Positions 1 through 10,327 of a stretch of DNA of 64,000 bases are shown here, piece after piece. The stretch is taken from positions 240,351,414-240,415,413 of the forward strand of contig OY821520.1 of NCBI GenBank assembly GCA_963682025.1, in the 5' to 3' direction. The DNA comes from Cordilura impudica. Taxonomy: Eukaryota > Arthropoda > Insecta > Diptera > Scathophagidae. Under the pieces are notes generated by a model. It was not told where the DNA came from and did no database searches. It saw only the letters and a program-made list of their open reading frames with translations. Numbering within the stretch: position 1 is the first letter of the stretch; each line of letters starts with the position of its first letter. Made by a program: the position numbers and the translations under genes.

Positions 1-3000
1 ATCGGAGATTCATTAATTTCAGGCTCCGGGGGAGCAAGTATTGGTCCACCTATTAAAAAATGACCAGGAGTCAGAGCTACTGGTTCCCGAGGGTTATCCG
101 CCATAGAACAAAGAGGACGTGAATTTAGGCAAGCTTCAATTCTTGCGAGAACTGAAGAAAGTTCTTCAAAAGTATATTTAAAAGATTGCGCTTCCTTACG
201 AAAATGGTGTTTAAAACTCTTGACCCCGGCTTCCCAAAGGCCACCCATATGAGGTGCCCCGGCGGGTATAAACCGCCAAGTTAAACCCTGAATACCATAA
301 ATAGAACCCACTGCAATCTGACTTTCCTTAAGAAACATCTTAAAATCCTTCTCTAATTCACGCGATGCACCTACAAAATTTGTGCCATTATCCGAAAATA
401 TAGTGTAGGGGCAACCTCGTCGAGAAATAAATCTGTGAAAGGCAGATAAAAAAGTAGGCGTCGATAAATCAGACGTTGCCTCTAAATGAATTGCTTTCGT
501 AGAAAAGCAAACAAAAATACAAACGTAGCCCTTCGTTATCCTACAAGCTCTGCCCGTGAAACTTTTGATGTCAAAGGGACCAGCAAAATCAACGCCCGTT
601 GTCATAAATGGTCTAGTAAGAGTAGTTCTTTCAGGGGGCAGAGCCGCCATAATTTGACGACAAGATACTTTACGGTCAATAATACACCGTTTACAACGAC
701 CAATGACTCCACGAATTTTCGACTTCAAGCGTGGAACCCAATATTCAATGCGCAGTATTCGCAACATCAACTGATTTCCACCGTGAATGGAAATCATATG
801 AACAAATTCTATTAACAATTGAGTAAATCGGCTCGAATAAGGTAAAATAATAGGATATTTCTCCGTATATGAAAGGGATGGTGATTTAACCAAGCGACCA
901 TTCAATCTTATCACACCGTCTTTGTCGAGAAAGGGATTCAAAGAAATAAGGCAACTCTTTGAACTTAACGGTTTTCTGTCTAACAGGCACTTATATTCAT
1001 CTGCATAGTGATGTTTCTGAGCCACAATGGCTAAATGCAATTTTGTTCTTCTGATTTCATAACCAGCAACGATTTTATCCACATTCATATAACGATTTGA
1101 CCTATGAGCTGGATGACTATTGTAAAAGAACCTCAAAATATATGAGATTATCCGAAGAGCTCGATCAAGACGAGAGTAATTATTCAAAATATCCACATAT
1201 ATATCTTCTCCCTTAACGTCCGTAAAGAAGGAAGCATGAGTTTTGACAACCCGACCCTCAATGTCAGTGTCAAGATAACTTAGATCCGTTATATTCCAGT
1301 GCACCTTATCTTGACCCAGCCATCTTGGACCATGCCACCAAAGCTCATTATTTTCCAGCTCAGTGGGAGAAGTACCACGACTACCTAAATCTGCAGGATT
1401 TTCCTCAGAACGTACATGATACCAATTATGGTTTCCTACATTTTCTTGAATGCGGCATACTCTGTTCGCTACAAATGTGGTCCAGGAACACGGCGTTTTC
1501 CTTAACCAAGAAAGGACTATCGTCGAATCAGTCCAACAGTAAATTTGATCAATTTTAATATCAATTTCACCTATTACCGTCTTCAAAAGTTCAGAGGCTA
1601 ACACCGCCCCGCACAGTTCTAAACGAGGTAGAGAAATTGATTTGATGGGGGCTACTTTGGTTTTCGATGAAAGTAGGTGAGTATGAATTTCGCCGTTAGA
1701 AGCCTGAATTCGAATATAAATCACCCCCGCGTATGCCTTTTCCGAGGCATCAGAAAAAACATGAAGCTCAACAGAATTTCCCGGCGAATAATTAACCCAT
1801 CTTGGAATACGAATAGTATTTACCTCATGATAAGAAGTTACAAATCTTTTCCATTCAACTTCCGTCGAAATTGGAAGCATATCATCCCAATTTATATTAT
1901 CAAGCCAAATTTTTTGCATGATAATTTTAGCAACCACAATTACAGGACCTAACCAACCTACAGGATCAAACAATTTCGCGATAGTTGATAAGACTTCCCT
2001 CTTAGTATACCCAGATTTTAATGAAATAGGAGTCACACTAAAATAAAACGAGTCCAACTGAGCGTTCCACTGAATTCCTAAAGTCTTTGAAGTACTCGAT
2101 TCTATAAAGGTCAATAATTTAGCGTCAACTAAATGGTCCAAAGGTATGTCTTTCAAAATACTCCGTTCGTTTGAAGTCCATTTTCTTAGCTGAAACTTAG
2201 CAGAGGCCAAAGCAGCGACGAGTTGATCACGAGCCATTAATGCAGTCGAAATGTCATGAGTCCCTGTCAAAACGTCGTCAACGTACATGCACTTTCGTAG
2301 AATATGTGCTGCGAGAGGGAACTCAGCCTCAGAATCGTCAGCGAGTTGTAATAACGTCCTAATGGCAAGGTATGGAGCGCAGTTAACGCCAAAAGTCACT
2401 GTCTGTAATTCATAGTCCCTTACGGTCTCCGTCGGAGAATCCCTAAACAAAATTCGTTGAAAAGGGGTATGAGAAGGATCAACCCGAATCTGTCTATACA
2501 TTTGAGTGATATCACAATTGAAGACGAATTTAAACAGACGCCACCTAAGAATAAGTAGAACTAAGTCTGCTTGTAAGGTAGGTCCTACGTAAAGGCAATC
2601 GTTTAAACTAATTCCATTAGAAGTTCTATTTGAAGCGTTGAAAACAACTCTCAATTTAGTTGTCTTACGTTCTAGTTTTACCACCGGATGATGAGGTAAA
2701 TAACAAAAAGAGGTAGGAGATGAAAAATTTGGTAATACCGGTCTCATATGTCCTATGTCCAAATACTCCCTAACGACGTCATCGTACATCTCCTTAATTT
2801 CAGGTCTACGCAGTAAAGATGATTCGGTCCTAAGATATTGTCCCATAACACCAGGTCTTGAAGTCCCTAAAGAAAATTTTTCAGGAAATTCAGGCTTAAA
2901 TGGGAGAGTCCCTACATATCGACCATCAGATTCGCGACGAGTAGTCGCTTTATAATTTTCCTCACAAAATTTGTCAAATGGAGACAGAATTTTTCTTTTA

Positions 3001-4973
3001 GGAGTTTCCTCAAGTTCCCAGAATCTCAAAAGATTTTTGTTAAGGCAATCTTCCTCTGAAAATTCGACATTCGTAGAATATACCTGAACTTGAGGTTGTA
3101 CAACTGGACCAGTAATAATCCAGCCAAAAATAGTGTTCTGAGCTAGTAAAGAGCCCAAAATATTGCGACGGATTTCTCCCAACAGAATTCTTGGATATAA
3201 ATCCGCGCCAAGCAAAAGATCAACAGGTCGACTGTCATCAAAATTAATATCGGCCAACCGAAGGTTTGGCAAATTTTCCTTTAAATACGAGTGGACTGTA
3301 AATGATGGTAAATTACCCGAAATATTTGGCAAAACAAGTGCCATTGTTTCCAATACAAGGGATGAATCGAGGGTAGAGCCAATTTTTAATGAACAAAGTT
3401 TTCTAGACATTGCCGTAACTGCCTGATTAACTCCTGAAATTTGAGCATTCGTCGAATGCGTCGAAATTTTCAGGCGATTTTGCAAACGTTCAGAAATGAA
3501 CGATGCTTCAGAAGCAGGGTCAATAAGGGCCCGGGCTGGGTACGTAGTACCCTGATGAATAAGATTCACCATAGCCGTCCCTAAAAGTACAGTCCTACTT
3601 TGCGCTGTATGAAATACTTGACGATTTGTAGGAGCTGTGGCATGATTGGCATTCGAAGATGATGCGATTGCAGGTACGGAGTTTGAAACTCGAGAAACAG
3701 AAACCGAACTAACACCCGAATTCGACCGATTAGTATCCCTAGAAACTTCAGAAGATGGTAATTCACGGTGTAACATAGTATGATGTCTCTTGTTACAAAT
3801 GGAGCAATTATACGAACTGCTACAATTTTTAGCTTCATGTGTCCTTGCGAGACAATTGACACAACAGTGAAACTTTTTTACCGTAGAAAATCGATCCGCA
3901 ACAGATAAACTTTTGAATCGATGACAAGAACGTAAAAAGTGAACTTGATTCTTACAAAGAACACAAGAAGCACTTGAAGTTGAAGCAGCATTGGTATGAT
4001 GCGCTTTGATTTTAGGTTCAGAAAGCCGTTTAGCAGATTCTGAACCCCTAAGATCACGTAAACAATCTAAAGTTTGAACTCTTTCTGTCAGAAAGAGGTC
4101 CAAATCCTTCCAGAGTGACAAAGCTGATTTGTCCTTTATACTCTGTTCCCACAGACTAACAGTTTGCAAAGGTAACCGTTGAATGCAAAGAAATACAATA
4201 ATAGGATCCCAGCTGTGCGTCGAAATATTATAAATTGACATAGCCGTAAGGCAACCGTTTATTCCGCGTTGTAAAGTTTTTAATCCCGACGAGGTTTCCT
4301 TATCAAGAAAGGGAAGGCTAAATAGCGATTTTAACTGGTTATTAACCAGCATACGCGGATTATCATATGCGTCCCTCAAGTTGCGCCACGCAACATCAAA
4401 ACCTTGATTAGTGAGAGGGCATTTGGAAACAATTTCCCGAGCTTCGCCACTAGTTTTCCGAACTAGATGGCATAGCCGCTCAATATTGCTAAGTCGAGAG
4501 TTATTGATATAAACCGCTGTAAAAAGATCCCTAAAAGTGGGCCAAGAAATGTAATCGCCCTCAAAAACGTCGGTATCGCATGGCGGAAGCGTTAAATTAT
4601 GACAAAAGTTGTCAGCTGAATTGAGGTTTACACTCGGAGACTGAGACTGCTCTTTCGGTGTCGCGTTGGATTTAAAATTATGTAATCGTTCATTAATCCT
4701 AGATAAACAATTAACGTACGCGTTAAAAGTGGCTTCATATTTCGATTCAGCCGCGTCAAAATCCGCTGGTTCCGCGTCATCCGAATTTTCTAAATATGAT
4801 AAACAAGTACGATATGTCGATTTTACTAGTTCCCAAAGCAAGTCCAATTCTTTTCCACGAATTTCAAGATTAAATACCGAATGTAACTCCTCACGAATAT
4901 CGTTGAATTTCGCTTCAAATTTAATGAGCGTATCCGAATCGCGAATAAAAATATCAAGTGCAGTTCCCGGCAT
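1..4973 (-). CDS. BEL/Pao LTR retrotransposon Gag-Pol polyprotein (3' end outside window)
   Basis: Single minus-strand frame from ATG at 4973 to the left edge, about 1657 codons, with the same phase at both ends and no stop seen. Order from the N-terminus: Gag; zinc knuckle CVNCLARTHEAKNC (C-x2-C-x4-H-x4-C, about residue 370) followed by a second C/H cluster CSICNKRHHTMLH; aspartic protease core ALIDPASEASFI (about 485); reverse transcriptase with DITQMYRQI and the YVDD box (about 897); RNase H with FSDASEKAYAG and TDST (about 1072-1150); integrase with an HGG...CKRC zinc site (about 1394), DFAGPF, SDNGTNF and WEAGVKSF as D, D and E; then PGHFLIGGP, the usual start of the C-terminal BEL/Pao domain. 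Domain order PR-RT-RH-IN with YVDD is typical of BEL/Pao. The protease has D-P-A-S where D-S/T-G is canonical, possibly family-specific. It looks recently active; whether the end is intact cannot be seen. Confidence 0.93.
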   Translation of the reverse strand, partial: MPGTALDIFIRDSDTLIKFEAKFNDIREELHSVFNLEIRGKELDLLWELVKSTYRTCLSYLENSDDAEPADFDAAESKYEATFNAYVNCLSRINERLHNFKSNATPKEQSQSPSVNLNSADNFCHNLTLPPCDTDVFEGDYISWPTFRDLFTAVYINNSRLSNIERLCHLVRKTSGEAREIVSKCPLTNQGFDVAWRNLRDAYDNPRMLVNNQLKSLFSLPFLDKETSSGLKTLQRGINGCLTAMSIYNISTHSWDPIIVFLCIQRLPLQTVSLWEQSIKDKSALSLWKDLDLFLTERVQTLDCLRDLRGSESAKRLSEPKIKAHHTNAASTSSASCVLCKNQVHFLRSCHRFKSLSVADRFSTVKKFHCCVNCLARTHEAKNCSSSYNCSICNKRHHTMLHRELPSSEVSRDTNRSNSGVSSVSVSRVSNSVPAIASSSNANHATAPTNRQVFHTAQSRTVLLGTAMVNLIHQGTTYPARALIDPASEASFISERLQNRLKISTHSTNAQISGVNQAVTAMSRKLCSLKIGSTLDSSLVLETMALVLPNISGNLPSFTVHSYLKENLPNLRLADINFDDSRPVDLLLGADLYPRILLGEIRRNILGSLLAQNTIFGWIITGPVVQPQVQVYSTNVEFSEEDCLNKNLLRFWELEETPKRKILSPFDKFCEENYKATTRRESDGRYVGTLPFKPEFPEKFSLGTSRPGVMGQYLRTESSLLRRPEIKEMYDDVVREYLDIGHMRPVLPNFSSPTSFCYLPHHPVVKLERKTTKLRVVFNASNRTSNGISLNDCLYVGPTLQADLVLLILRWRLFKFVFNCDITQMYRQIRVDPSHTPFQRILFRDSPTETVRDYELQTVTFGVNCAPYLAIRTLLQLADDSEAEFPLAAHILRKCMYVDDVLTGTHDISTALMARDQLVAALASAKFQLRKWTSNERSILKDIPLDHLVDAKLLTFIESSTSKTLGIQWNAQLDSFYFSVTPISLKSGYTKREVLSTIAKLFDPVGWLGPVIVVAKIIMQKIWLDNINWDDMLPISTEVEWKRFVTSYHEVNTIRIPRWVNYSPGNSVELHVFSDASEKAYAGVIYIRIQASNGEIHTHLLSSKTKVAPIKSISLPRLELCGAVLASELLKTVIGEIDIKIDQIYCWTDSTIVLSWLRKTPCSWTTFVANRVCRIQENVGNHNWYHVRSEENPADLGSRGTSPTELENNELWWHGPRWLGQDKVHWNITDLSYLDTDIEGRVVKTHASFFTDVKGEDIYVDILNNYSRLDRALRIISYILRFFYNSHPAHRSNRYMNVDKIVAGYEIRRTKLHLAIVAQKHHYADEYKCLLDRKPLSSKSCLISLNPFLDKDGVIRLNGRLVKSPSLSYTEKYPIILPYSSRFTQLLIEFVHMISIHGGNQLMLRILRIEYWVPRLKSKIRGVIGRCKRCIIDRKVSCRQIMAALPPERTTLTRPFMTTGVDFAGPFDIKSFTGRACRITKGYVCIFVCFSTKAIHLEATSDLSTPTFLSAFHRFISRRGCPYTIFSDNGTNFVGASRELEKDFKMFLKESQIAVGSIYGIQGLTWRFIPAGAPHMGGLWEAGVKSFKHHFRKEAQSFKYTFEELSSVLARIEACLNSRPLCSMADNPREPVALTPGHFLIGGPILAPPEPEINESP

Positions 4974-5224
4974 TTTGGTTCGAATTTATTTTAAAATAAG
5001 TTAATTTAATTTAAATAACAATATAAAAATTCGTTTAAAAAAAATCCGAAAAAATTAATATATTATAAACTAATAATATAAAACTATATTAAAAAATTTT
5101 ATTTTCTTAATATGTGGTATTATTTTAACTAATTAGAAGCAAAACCAAAATTTGCAAAAAAAAAAAAAAAAATTAATAAAAAACACACTGGATATGTCGC
5201 GACTAAAACGGACAGTAGGGTGAC

Positions 5225-5440
5225 TAACAATGTTACAGAAAAAACAAACCAACACAATGCGTGTGCGTATATATTAGTGTGAAGAGAAATGAACACACTC
5301 TTGAGCATAAACACAAAAAAAAACCAACGCGTGAACGTACAGAGAAATAAAAACTATTCAGCTTAAGCAGCTTAAACACGAAAAAAACGTTCGCGTGAGC
5401 GTATATGTATAACACAAAGGAGAAAAACCGATTTAGTTAT
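5225..5440. repeat. Three divergent ~65-75 bp tandem units in BEL leader
   Basis: Units share a core of the type GCGTG-A/T-GCGTAT/C followed by AGAGAAAT and ACAC...AAAAAA. They begin near 5258, 5328 and 5390. The repeats are degenerate and lie inside the leader of the BEL element. Confidence 0.5.
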
Positions 5441-5473
5441 GTTTAAATGTAAATCTGTTTAAATTATTATTAT

Positions 5474-5645
5474 TTGCACTAAACACTTTTTTTAAAAATC
5501 CCGACGGCTTTTTCTCTTTCCTTCGAATAAAACAAACACGATATGATTATTTATATTATTACTTGCACTAAACACTTTTTAAAAATCCCGACGGCTTTTT
5601 TTTTTTTTTATTTTCGATTAAAACAAAAACGATATAATTAATATC
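5474..5645. repeat. 89-bp direct duplication in BEL leader
   Basis: Two adjacent copies starting at 5474 and 5563, each with TTGCACTAAACACTTTTT, then AAAAATCCCGACGGC and TTCGAATAAAACAAACACG-type sequence. Differences are small changes in T-run length and a few substitutions. Confidence 0.8.
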
Positions 5646-5966
5646 ACCGTCCACGTAAAGAATATACACGTAATGTAACGTAACGCGTAGGGTTGTAAAA
5701 CGAAAAGTACGAAAAAAATAGTATTTTAATAATGGACTTTTTTATTTTTAAATTAATTTTTATTATACACTTTTTAAATTTTAAATTTTTTGATTTGCTC
5801 ACACATAAAAAAAACTGAACTATACGCACCTTTAGTTTAAATTTGATGTAAATTGTAGTTGCAGCGAAGGGTTGTTTTTGCAGGTTCTTGCTGGTGTTGA
5901 CAAGATGAAGGCTGTGGGAATGTTGAAATTAATAATTTTTAAAAATTTTCCAAATTTTTCCTCAGG

Positions 5967-5984
5967 ATCCGGTTCGAAGGACCA
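5967..5984 (-). promoter_or_regulatory. Primer-binding site, tRNA-Tyr-like
   Basis: On the minus strand the 18 bases TGGTCCTTCGAACCGGAT start with TGG, the complement of tRNA CCA. They lie 2 bases inside the LTR edge. From memory, metazoan tRNA-Tyr ends in a sequence complementary to this with one difference, which would form a G-U pair. The tRNA identity is recalled and should be checked against tRNA sequences. Confidence 0.7.
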
Positions 5985-5986
5985 AA

Positions 5987-6300
5987 TGTTTGCGTATGTA
6001 GCAAAAAAGAAATAAAACACAATTTAGTATAAGGTTTTTAGCAAGAGAAAGTAAAATCTCTATTTTATTTGTATATACAAATGTATTACCTTTTTTAAAA
6101 TATGCACAGCGGATGGTGTTTATGTGTACGAATTGTACGAAGGTACCAAAACGATTGATTTTATAAGTTAAAAAATAAAAGAGAGAAGGTGGCGAGCAAT
6201 ATCTAAGTACCGTTAACGGTTTTACTAGTTAAAATCTATGTAAACACTCCTTTCAACGATGTATAAAAAAAGGAGTTTCATAGATTTTAACCCAGAATTA
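5987..6300 (-). mobile_element. 5' LTR of BEL/Pao element (right edge not resolved)
   Basis: The LTR ends in CA on the minus strand at 5987 (TG on the plus strand), two bases from the primer-binding site. Minus-strand AATAAA near 6058-6064 and a TATA-like stretch fit an LTR. The right edge cannot be fixed because the 3' LTR is outside the window; 6300 is only a placeholder. Confidence 0.55.
6228..6291. other. Near-perfect hairpin, pre-miRNA-like
   Basis: Arms GTTAAAATCTATG (6228-6240) and CATAGATTTTAAC (6279-6291) are perfectly complementary, and ACTCCTTT (6246-6253) pairs with AAAGGAGT (6269-6276). Only a few unpaired bases separate the two helices and the loop is about 15 nt. It lies at or just outside the BEL LTR. 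It could be a microRNA-like hairpin, a small palindromic element or an LTR structure. Confidence 0.6.
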
Positions 6301-6362
6301 ACCCAAAAATGGCTAATTGACTCAAAGGCGGAAAAGTACAAAGAAAATATTAAATTGTACTT

Positions 6363-6443
6363 AAACAGGTCCGATTAAGAATACAGTGCAGTTATGAATT
6401 TTTGAAATATATGCTTTCTTCTTCTTCTTTACCACGCACCATT
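6363..6443 (+). mobile_element. SINE family 2, 3'-end fragment
   Basis: About 80 bp, including GGTCCGATTAAGAATACAGT and ending TTACCACGCACCATT, nearly identical to the reverse complement of 39769-39850, where it forms the 3' part of a tRNA-like SINE. It is 5'-truncated, as expected for a retroposon. Confidence 0.75.
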
Positions 6444-6444
6444 G

Positions 6445-6690
6445 AAAATTTTTTTTTTTAATTTCTTTTCCGAAAGATTTCTAAACTATTTAGAACAAAT
6501 TTTGCTAAGGACAATAGGTAAAAAGTTATATGGTTGAGAAAAAACACCTGTTTGAGAGTTCTTGACCGATTGACTAACCTTTGCGCAAATTTCATCCCGA
6601 TCAGAAGACATCGGTTTTAAAAGTTTGGTCGCTTGACATATATTTTTATATATATTCGAATAAAAAAAATTTGCAATAAATAGCCAAGAT
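6445..6690. other. AT-rich spacer, nothing recognised
   Basis: No coding similarity or repeat seen. Confidence 0.4.
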
Positions 6691-7750
6691 TTGTAGTTGC
6701 ATAGTTTTGTATATTTTGCATTAAAATATAAGTTTTTGCATATTTTCATTAAAATTCTCGAAAATTGAACTTTTTTTTTTATAAATCTATATCCGAATTT
6801 ATAAATTTGGAATAAATTGGCATCGATTATTAGGTTGCATATTTTTGCTTATTTTGCTTTTAATGTTGTTTTTGGCATATTTTCATCAATTAGCTTATTG
6901 ATTGATCTTTATTCATAAATATCTATCATAAGCAAAAAATGTGCAATAAAATTACATCGATTTTTAATTGTATATTTTTGCATATTTTGCATTAAGTTAA
7001 AGTTTTTGCATATTTTGATCAAAATGCTATCTAAGTTAACAAATTTCTAATAAAATGAAATCAATTTGTAGTTGCATATTTTTGCATATTTTGCTTGAAA
7101 TTTAAGTTTATGCATATTTTTGCCAAAAAGCTGAAAAAAAAACCTTTTTCATATATATAAATTCGAATTTGACAAATTTTCAATAAAAGCCATCGATTTA
7201 TAGTTGCATATTTTGACATATTTTGCTTTGAATTTAAGTTACTGCATAAACAAATAATATTTGCAATAAAATTATATCGTTTTTGTGAATATTTTGCTTT
7301 AAATATAGATTTTTGTATATTTTTATCAAAATGCTCGATTATTGAACATTTGTCATAAATATCTATCTAAATCCAAAAAACTTTACAAAAAAAATTGCAT
7401 CAATTTTTATTGGCATATTTCTGCAAATTTTGCTTTAAATGCATGTTCGCATCAAAATGCTTACTTATTAAAATTTCTTCATAAAAATCTATCCGAATCA
7501 ATAAATTTTCAATAAAATAGCATCGATTTGTTGTTGTATATATTGTGCATATTTTGCTTTAAATGCATATTTACATTAAAATGCTCATGCTCATGTTTTT
7601 GCCATAAAAATCTGTCCGCATCAATAAATTTATAATCGATTTTTAGTAGCATATTGTTGCATATTTTGCTCTTAATTCATGTTTTAGCCTAATATCATCA
7701 AAAATCGATTTTTTTTAGTTTTATATTTTCTATCGTTTTCAATGCAGATT
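6690..7750. repeat. Degenerate ~125-bp AT satellite, about 8 units
   Basis: Units begin with GTTGCATATTTTTGCATATT-type sequence at about 6694, 6834, 6967, 7070, 7202, 7410, 7534 and 7650. They continue with TTTTGCTTTAAAT, ATCAAAATGCTC, TAAATATCTATCCGAATCAA and AATAAAAT-GCATCGATTTTTAG. Units are strongly diverged and some carry indels. Confidence 0.75.
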
Positions 7751-8554
7751 ATATTTTTGTACATTTTTCTTGTAAAATTTGTGTTGTCATGAGTTTATTA
7801 TTGTCATGTTTTGTTGTAATATAATAAGGGTCTTTTATATACCTAACTATGTTTTCATCTACCCATCGCCAGCTAGTCATTCTTTCGACCAACCAATCAT
7901 TTATATATTTCCCTTAATTACCGTATAACAATAACTTTTGTTATCTTTAAAACACGTAAGAAAGTTGTTTCGAAAAAAATATTTAATTATCTGAAATTTG
8001 TATCATGTTTAGGAGAACACCAAAAATCCACTTTAATCCAGATATCTCAAAAAATATCTAGCAGTTGCTAGCGATGATTGCCTACAAGTATATTGGCAAA
8101 ATTAGCGGAAACTAATGGTTTAATAAATGTCAAACACAAGTTTAATTATTACCGATTTTGACTGCATCTAAACATGGTAACACACATACTTGTATGTATT
8201 GTGTTTTCTGTCTACGCTCAGCAATATTAAGGGGCTGAAGGAAGGAAAGCTTAATGGGATGAATATAGCAAAAACCATATCAACTTACACATTATTTAAT
8301 GTTCAACATTGTCGTTTAGGTTATAGTGTGTTAATGAATAGATTGGTTGCCTGGTTGCTTATTGTTGGGTTTGGTCTGAACCAATGTTAGAGTCTACATA
8401 GTTAGATAAAACACCATTTACAAAATGGTTTAATGAAATAGAAAATAAAAATTTAAAAACTTTAACAATAACTGAAATATCGAATAATTGATATCTTCGA
8501 TCAGTTTTCTAAACAGATTATTTTAACCAAGGTTGTCAACACTAAGAGGCAAAA
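7751..8554. other. AT-rich spacer, nothing recognised
   Basis: No domain-bearing ORF. The 66-aa ORF at 8190-8390 has no recognisable features. Confidence 0.4.
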
Positions 8555-9265
8555 AAAGGCTAGATTTCAAATTAGAATGATTACAACGGATAATTCATGA
8601 TGACTTAAAACTTGTTTCCATACAAAGTACAAGGAAGTTAAACCCTCTGAATTTTTCTATTCGCCTGGAATTTTGCGAACAAAAATTAGGAAATGCCTGA
8701 AGAAGACAACAGCTTAACAAATTGCTTGTTTATGTCTGATGAGGCCCACTTTGATCGAAACGGCTAAATTTCCGTATATGGAATGAGTCTAAGCCACAAA
8801 TACGCCATGAGACGGAACTGCAACCAGACCGAGTCAATGTGTGGTGTACAGTTTCATCAAGGTACATTGTGGGGCCATATTTCTTTAAAGAAAACGGTGT
8901 AACAGTGACGGTCAATAGGACTCTTATTTAAAGACGTTGAAGGAGTTTTTTAATCAGAACTGCGCTGAAGACGTATCCGTTTTAACAGCATTTGGGTCCA
9001 GCAAGATGGAGCAACTGCACACATAGCCAGAACGGTTATGGCGGAGCTCTAACGACAATTCCAAAACAAATTAATTTCCAGAAACTCCACTTTCGACTGG
9101 CCCCCTATAGACACCTGACCTGACCAGACCAGACCCGACTTTAGTTGTATAGGCTTATCTCAAGCAAGAGGTGTACAAGAGACGATCCCAACTTCAACCC
9201 TTCAGGCCGCAATGAATATTTATCTGATCAGGTGTTACATTAACGGTCTATCATCTTCAAAAGCA
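8555..9265 (+). pseudogene. Decayed mariner transposase (DD41D-like)
   Basis: Broken translation gives MSDEAHFDRNG (first catalytic D), VWCTVSSRYIVGPYFFKENGVTVTVN, QQDGATAHIARTVMAEL (second D) and LISRNSTFDWPP...LTRPDF (third D). I count 41 residues between the second and third D, as in the intact element at 52693-53998. Many frameshifts and stops. The same family reappears at 62535-63010, with the same run ATTCATGATGACTTAAA near the front. No inverted repeats were located. Confidence 0.8.
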
Positions 9266-9385
9266 ATTAGTTATATATTTTTAAATTGAATTTTCTATGG
9301 AATAAAAAAAAAATAAATGAAAACAAGTAAGAAAATTATAGTCGGCCTAGACTTAGACTTCGAAAATTATAGTCGGTCTAGAATT

Positions 9386-9627
9386 CGTAGAATTTGTGAT
9401 GAGTTTAATATGCTGTATCAGTTTATTGATTTTAATAAAAGTTTGGATATTGTGAGAAGAGATATTATATTACACTTAAATGCATTAAATTAACTGAATT
9501 AAATAAATGTTATATATCAATTTTGTTAAATGTTTAATTATATATATAATATAAATGTATACTTAAAGTAGTCTGTAAGGATGATTCCATAGACTAAATA
9601 AATAAATAATCATAAAATAATAATACG
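9386..9627 (+). mobile_element. 5'-truncated LINE 3' end
   Basis: Short C-terminal coding remnant reading RICDEFNMLYQFIDFNK and DIVRRDIILHLNALN then stop, followed by a 3' UTR and an AAATAAATAAATAAT tail ending at about 9627, where the host repeat resumes with CGATACCCTATACC. The style of C-terminus and tail fits a CR1/jockey-like LINE. Confidence 0.6.
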
Positions 9628-10327
9628 ATACCCTATACCATGCGTTTAGAGACCCTATCTCTCAGGCCCAACTAACTGGATATAGAAAATAAGCATAAAC
9701 CAAATTTGAATGAGATTTTTATTAATTTTTTCAGCTGCAGATATGAAAAAGTTCATATCGGATGCTATATCTATATGGGGACTAGGCCCAAAAATGGACC
9801 GATCCTGACCATGTTTGGTAAAGTCTCTTGTATTTTGCAAAAATATATACAAACAAAATTTGAGAAGAATCAGTGCAATATTTTTGTTTTTTGATAGATT
9901 TAAGTGAAGATCGGGAAGCAGCTCTATATGGGGCCTACGACTAACAGTTGTCCAATAGGGATCATTTTTGGACTTAATGGATGTAATATATACATATAAA
10001 CCCAATTTGACTAAGATTTGTATGATAATTTGGATCTTATGGTAATATATGTTGATTTCATAGGGGTCATTTGTATGGGGGCTAGGTCTGAACATGGACC
10101 GATTCTCATGGTCGATAAAATATTAAATACCAAATTTCATCAAAATATATTCATATTTGCGACCTGCAGTTTGATTACAAGCTTTACATGGACACACAGA
10201 CGGACGGACGGACATCGTTATATCGATTCTGATTCGATCGGTATAAGTAAAGATGGGTGTAGGTCAAATATTTTTGGTTGTTACAAACAGCAGCACAAAG
10301 TCATTATACCCAAACCACATAGTGGTA

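Larger units (their letters stand above)
4974..5966 (-). other. BEL/Pao 5' leader (about 1 kb, AT-rich, internally repetitive)
   Basis: Untranslated stretch between the primer-binding site and the Gag-Pol ATG. It carries a run of A at about 5157-5172 and two sets of tandem repeats, listed separately. Small minus-strand ORFs here have no recognisable domains and are of low-complexity composition. Confidence 0.7.

Noticed and set aside
486..5004. Plus-strand ORFs across the BEL region
   Set aside because: They lie opposite the continuous minus-strand Gag-Pol frame and show no domains.
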